In this document: piece after piece, positions 8,102 to 10,145 of the stretch | Layout: the number at the start of each line of letters is the position of its first letter | Position numbering within the stretch: the first letter of the stretch is position 1 | Assembly: GCA_028275425.1 (NCBI GenBank) | Contig: JAPWUT010000043.1 | Coordinates: 1 to 10,145, forward strand | Length of the DNA: 10,145 bases | Source of the DNA: Anaerolineae bacterium | GTDB taxonomy: Bacteria; Chloroflexota; Anaerolineae; SpSt-600 | Direction: 5' to 3' | Made by a program: the position numbers and the translations under genes | Notes under the pieces: model-generated | Seen by the model: the letters and a program-made list of their open reading frames with translations, nothing else | Told to the model about the DNA's origin: nothing | The model's database searches: none

Positions 8102-8130
8102 ATTATACCTTAAACGGGGGAAGACTTCAA
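8102..8130 (-). promoter_or_regulatory. Sigma-70-type promoter of gyrA operon
   Basis: Read on the minus strand, TTGAAG (8130-8125) is followed by a 17-bp spacer and a perfect TATAAT (8107-8102). The gyrA GTG start is 36 nt further on, after a GGGGAGGA ribosome binding site. The promoter lies just outside the hairpin repeat array, which begins about 35 bp upstream of the -35 box. Confidence 0.7.
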
Positions 8131-8163
8131 AGCTTATGCTACCCCCGATTGAATTTAGCGGAG

Positions 8164-8268
8164 CGTGGCGAATCCTCGGTTCACGAGGGTAGGCCCCTAC
8201 ACCCACCGCAAGAAAGATTAAAAGGGGGTCCAGGGGGCCTGTAGGATGCGCCACCAGAATAAGAAGAT
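8164..8268 (+). repeat. Degenerate repeat copy
   Basis: TGGCGAA (8166) and ACGAGGGT (8183) are 17 bp apart, exactly as in the second full unit (8478 and 8495). GGGGGTCCAGGGGG (8224-8237) is also present. It is separated from the first block by about two dozen extra bases, and the hairpin after it is replaced by unrelated sequence. CCTACA (8197-8202) and TGTAGG (8240-8245) could pair around this core. It is an eroded or rearranged copy. Confidence 0.6.
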
Positions 8269-8426
8269 GGGGCGAGTAGCCACCCCTTGCAACCCCGCCA
8301 CGAGTGGGACCCAAAACGCCGGCAAACCCTAAGCCCACGGGGGTGGGCAAAACCTTGGGGGGTCCAGGGGGGCGAAGCCCCCTGGCAGGGGGCTGTGGGG
8401 GGTGTCCCCCCCACAAAACCTTAAAA
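8269..8426 (+). repeat. Repeat unit 1 (158 bp)
   Basis: This is a complete unit. Inverted repeats visible within it are GCCCAC/GTGGGC around GGGG (8333-8348), CCAGGGGGGC/GCCCCCTGG around a GAA turn (8364-8385) and TGTGGGGGG/CCCCCCCACA around TGT (8394-8415). The unit ends in AAAACCTTAAAA just before the next GGGGCGAG. Confidence 0.85.
8357..8402 (+). other. Potential G-quadruplex with a hairpin in its central loop (unit 1)
   Basis: Four G runs lie in a row: G6 (8357-8362), TCCA, G6 (8367-8372), a 15-nt loop, G5 (8388-8392), CTGT, G6 (8397-8402). The middle loop holds the C-rich arm that can instead pair with the second G run through a GCGAAGC turn, so quadruplex and hairpin forms would compete. 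The folding is predicted only from the pattern. Confidence 0.5.
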
Positions 8427-8578
8427 GGGGCGAGTTGCCCACCTTAGCAACCTGCCCACGAGTGGGACCCAAAACGCTGGCGAACCCTGAGCAAACGAGG
8501 GTGGGCAACTGGGGGTCCAGGGGGCGAAGCCCCATGGCAGGGGGCTGTGGGGGGTGTCCCCCCCCACAAAACCAAAAA
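8427..8578 (+). repeat. Repeat unit 2 (152 bp)
   Basis: This is a complete unit. Inverted repeats are GTTGC/GCAAC (8434-8451), CCCAC/GTGGG (8455-8466), CCAGGGGGC/GCCCCATGG with one mismatch (8517-8537) and TGTGGGGGG with CCCCCCCCACA (8546-8568). The left arm of the GCCCAC hairpin seen in units 1 and 3 is mutated here (GCAAACGAGG). Confidence 0.85.
8511..8554 (+). other. Potential G-quadruplex with a hairpin in its central loop (unit 2)
   Basis: It has the same layout as in unit 1: G5 (8511-8515), TCCA, G5 (8520-8524), a 15-nt loop, G5 (8540-8544), CTGT, G6 (8549-8554). The loop lengths 4, 15 and 4 are identical in the two copies. Confidence 0.5.
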
Positions 8579-8697
8579 GGGGCGAGTTGCCCATCTTAGC
8601 AACCTGCCCGCGAGTGGGACCCAAAACGCTGGCAAACCCTCAGCCCACGAGGGTGGGCAAATGAGGGTCCAGGGGGGCGAAGCCCCATGGGGCCATT
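8579..8697 (+). repeat. Repeat unit 3, 3'-truncated (about 119 bp)
   Basis: It matches units 1 and 2 from GGGGCGAGTTGCCC through GCGAAGCCCCATGG, then loses the second G-run/C-run hairpin and runs into unique DNA about 20 bp before the kinase promoter. It contains the perfect GCCCAC-GAGG-GTGGGC hairpin (8643-8658) and the palindrome CCCCATGGGG (8683-8692). Confidence 0.8.
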
Positions 8698-8716
8698 GCT
8701 CCCTCCAACACAGGCT

Positions 8717-8745
8717 TTGCGTTAAACCATCGGAACCTTTATAAT
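8717..8745 (+). promoter_or_regulatory. Sigma-70-type promoter of the Ser/Thr kinase gene
   Basis: TTGCGT (8717-8722, a weak -35), a 17-bp spacer and a perfect TATAAT (8740-8745) precede a GGAGGCGGGG ribosome binding site (8753-8762) and the ATG at 8764. The 11-mer TTTATAATTAA and the 18-nt distance from the -10 box to the start codon match the promoter at 75-103. Confidence 0.65.
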
Positions 8746-8763
8746 TAACTTTGGAGGCGGGGC

Positions 8764-10145
8764 ATGGATAAGGAATTGGGGACAAGAAAGGTTCAGCTCC
8801 CAGAACCGAAGGCTTATTCCGTCCTGGAACAGGGAACTGTGCTCCAAGGACGCTATGAGATACTGAAGGTTCTGGGAGTAGGAGGGATGGGAGCTGTTTA
8901 CAAGGCCAGGGATAGACGCTTTGCGCCGATTGAGAGGATTTGCGCGGTTAAAGAGATTTTTTCCGACCTTTCCCCAGCCGCCCTCCAAGAAAGCGTGAGC
9001 AGTTTCAACCGAGAAGCCCAGATATTGGCAACCCTAAATCACCCCGCTATCCCCAAAGTCTACGATTACTTCACCGAAGGCCAGCGCAGTTACCTGGTTA
9101 TGGAATTCGTGGAAGGAAAGGACTTGGAGACAATCTTGCGGGAAACCCCCGGCTTCTTGCCTGTGGAAACGGTAGTGGATTGGGCTTTGCAGCTCTGCGA
9201 TGTCCTCCAATACCTCCACAGCCAAAAGCCTAACCCCATAATCTTCAGGGACCTCAAGCCTTCCAACATAATGCTTACCCCCGAAGGAAGGATAGTGCTG
9301 GTGGATTTTGGAATCGCCAGGGTCTTCCAAAGAGGCATAAGGGGAACTATGGTCGGGACTGAGGGGTATGCCCCGCCGGAGCAGTACCGGGGGATTATGG
9401 ACCCAAGGAGCGATATTTACTCCTTAGGCGCAACCTTGCACCACTTGCTGACAAAAATTGACCCCCGAACTGAGCCTCCTTTCTCCTTTCAAGAGCGACC
9501 TATAAGGGCTATAAACCCTGCGGTTCCCCCGGCCTTGGAAGCGGTTATAATGAAAGCCCTGGAATATGAGATGGACAAGCGCTTCTCCTCCGCCGAGGAG
9601 ATGAGGGCGGCCATAATTAAGGCCTTCGGGAGCAAGCGGCCTCTCACTGCGCCGGTTTTTATCAGGTTGAGGGAGGAGGCGCAGGAGATTAAGCCGCTAT
9701 GGACCTTCCAGTGCGAGGATGAAATCCGTTCTTCTCCAGCTGTGGCCGGCAGGGCGGTCTACATTGGCTCTTACGATTACAACCTCTATGCTCTGGATTC
9801 GGCTACAGGCAAAATGCTTTGGAAATACCCAACCAAGGGAGGGGTGGTCTCTACCCCCTTAATTTGGAGGGGGATGCTCTTCTTCGGTTCGGAGGATGGG
9901 AACCTCTACGCTTTGGACCTAACCTCAGGCCGGACTCTTTGGGTGTTCTCCACCGAGGGCAAAATCCGGTCCTCTCCTAAGGTTTACGGTGAGACTTTGT
10001 TCTTCGGTTCTGATGACGCCAACTTCTACGCTTTGGAGGCGGCTTCGGGCCACCTGAAGTGGGTTTTCACTACCGGCGGAGCAGTTCGCTCGTCCCCTGC
10101 CCTCTTCCAAGACCGGGTAATCTTCGGGTCGGATGACGGCTTCAT
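8764..10145 (+). CDS. Ser/Thr protein kinase with C-terminal PQQ beta-propeller (3' end outside window)
   Basis: The first 460 residues of a Hanks-type kinase are present. The kinase domain (about 28-290) keeps the P-loop GVGGMGAVYKARD (38-50), catalytic Lys63 in AVKEI, Glu84 of helix C, the catalytic loop FRDLKPSN (Asp163, Asn168; Phe replaces His of HRD), DFG (181-183) and YAPPEQY near the APE position, so it should be active. After a short linker come PQQ-type propeller repeats of 40 residues starting near 321, 361, 401 and 441 (IRSSP...GS.DYNLYALDSATGKMLW). Three are complete; the fourth is cut by the window end. No transmembrane helix lies between kinase and propeller in this part, unlike many bacterial sensor kinases, so this portion is probably cytosolic. 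ATG 8764 is supported by GGAGG (8753-8757) at 6 nt spacing and the promoter above. The substrate is unknown. Confidence 0.93.
   Translation, partial: MDKELGTRKVQLPEPKAYSVLEQGTVLQGRYEILKVLGVGGMGAVYKARDRRFAPIERICAVKEIFSDLSPAALQESVSSFNREAQILATLNHPAIPKVYDYFTEGQRSYLVMEFVEGKDLETILRETPGFLPVETVVDWALQLCDVLQYLHSQKPNPIIFRDLKPSNIMLTPEGRIVLVDFGIARVFQRGIRGTMVGTEGYAPPEQYRGIMDPRSDIYSLGATLHHLLTKIDPRTEPPFSFQERPIRAINPAVPPALEAVIMKALEYEMDKRFSSAEEMRAAIIKAFGSKRPLTAPVFIRLREEAQEIKPLWTFQCEDEIRSSPAVAGRAVYIGSYDYNLYALDSATGKMLWKYPTKGGVVSTPLIWRGMLFFGSEDGNLYALDLTSGRTLWVFSTEGKIRSSPKVYGETLFFGSDDANFYALEAASGHLKWVFTTGGAVRSSPALFQDRVIFGSDDGF

Larger units (their letters stand above)
8164..8697. repeat. Tandem array of hairpin-rich, G/C-run repeats between divergent promoters
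   Basis: This roughly 530-bp gene-free stretch separates gyrA from the Ser/Thr kinase gene. It holds three direct repeats beginning GGGGCGAGT at 8269, 8427 and 8579 (periods 158 and 152 bp) and one degenerate copy to the left. Shared landmarks in each unit are GAGTGGGACCCAAAACGC, a GTGGGC hairpin arm, GGTCCAGGGGG and GCGAAGCCCC. Open reading frames occur in several frames of this stretch, but all are translations of the repeats and carry no gene signals. The array lies between the two -35 boxes, so it is not within either predicted transcript. It resembles the dispersed G/C hairpin repeats found between genes in some bacterial genomes (inference). Confidence 0.85.

Noticed and set aside
8394..8415. 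Intrinsic terminator for one of the flanking genes
   Set aside because: The hairpin is strong, but no gene ends here; both neighbours read away from the array, and the A/T stretch after it is not a T tract.
8269..8697. CRISPR array
   Set aside because: The repeats are 120-158 bp direct units without short repeats alternating with unique spacers, and no cas gene is present.
8093..8785. Several overlapping open frames of 65-113 codons across the repeat array on both strands
   Set aside because: They are translations of the tandem repeat in different frames (recurring GSH/GPTRG, PPWTP-like stretches). They have no ribosome binding sites or domain features and are open only because the G/C-rich repeats lack stop codons.

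Overview
The window looks like chromosomal DNA from a free-living bacterium, most probably a Chloroflexota member (Anaerolineae-like) and possibly a thermophile. This is an inference. It rests on the many Lys/Glu/Arg-rich proteins, an FRDLKPSN-type Ser/Thr kinase fused to PQQ repeats, a GAF histidine kinase of the NarL/DegS type, a degenerate PP2C-like membrane protein with a beta-propeller, and G/C-hairpin-rich intergenic repeats. No rRNA, tRNA, transposase, CRISPR array or phage gene was seen.

Layout. A short left edge with weak hairpins (1-60) leads to a clear promoter (75-103). It drives a two-gene operon on the + strand: a regulator with two tandem HTH domains (122-790) and a soluble GAF histidine kinase (805-2454). 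These genes converge on a three-gene minus-strand operon read from the other side: gyrA (8065-5648), an AlbA_2/Schlafen-type putative transcriptional regulator (5676-4306, overlapping gyrA by 29 nt) and a membrane-anchored PP2C-like/beta-propeller protein (4278-2434). The 3' ends of the two operons overlap by 21 bp with no visible terminator. gyrA has its own consensus promoter (8130-8102).

Between gyrA and the rightmost gene lies a tandem array (about 8164-8697) of three 120-158 bp units plus one degenerate copy. Each unit is packed with inverted repeats and long G and C runs. The array lies between two divergent promoters, so neither promoter transcribes it. At the right a + strand promoter (8717-8745) drives a Ser/Thr protein kinase whose C-terminal PQQ beta-propeller runs off the window.

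How the parts fit. Apart from gyrase, the genes are signalling or regulatory: an HTH regulator with a histidine kinase, an ATPase-fold/wHTH regulator, a phosphatase-like scaffold and a Ser/Thr kinase. Two of the proteins, on opposite sides of gyrA, pair a phospho-signalling-type domain with a beta-propeller. The points most worth a second look are the hairpin/G-quadruplex-capable array beside gyrA, the strongly degenerate GyrA box in the gyrase C-terminal domain, and the internally duplicated HTH protein coupled to a histidine kinase with no response regulator in view.
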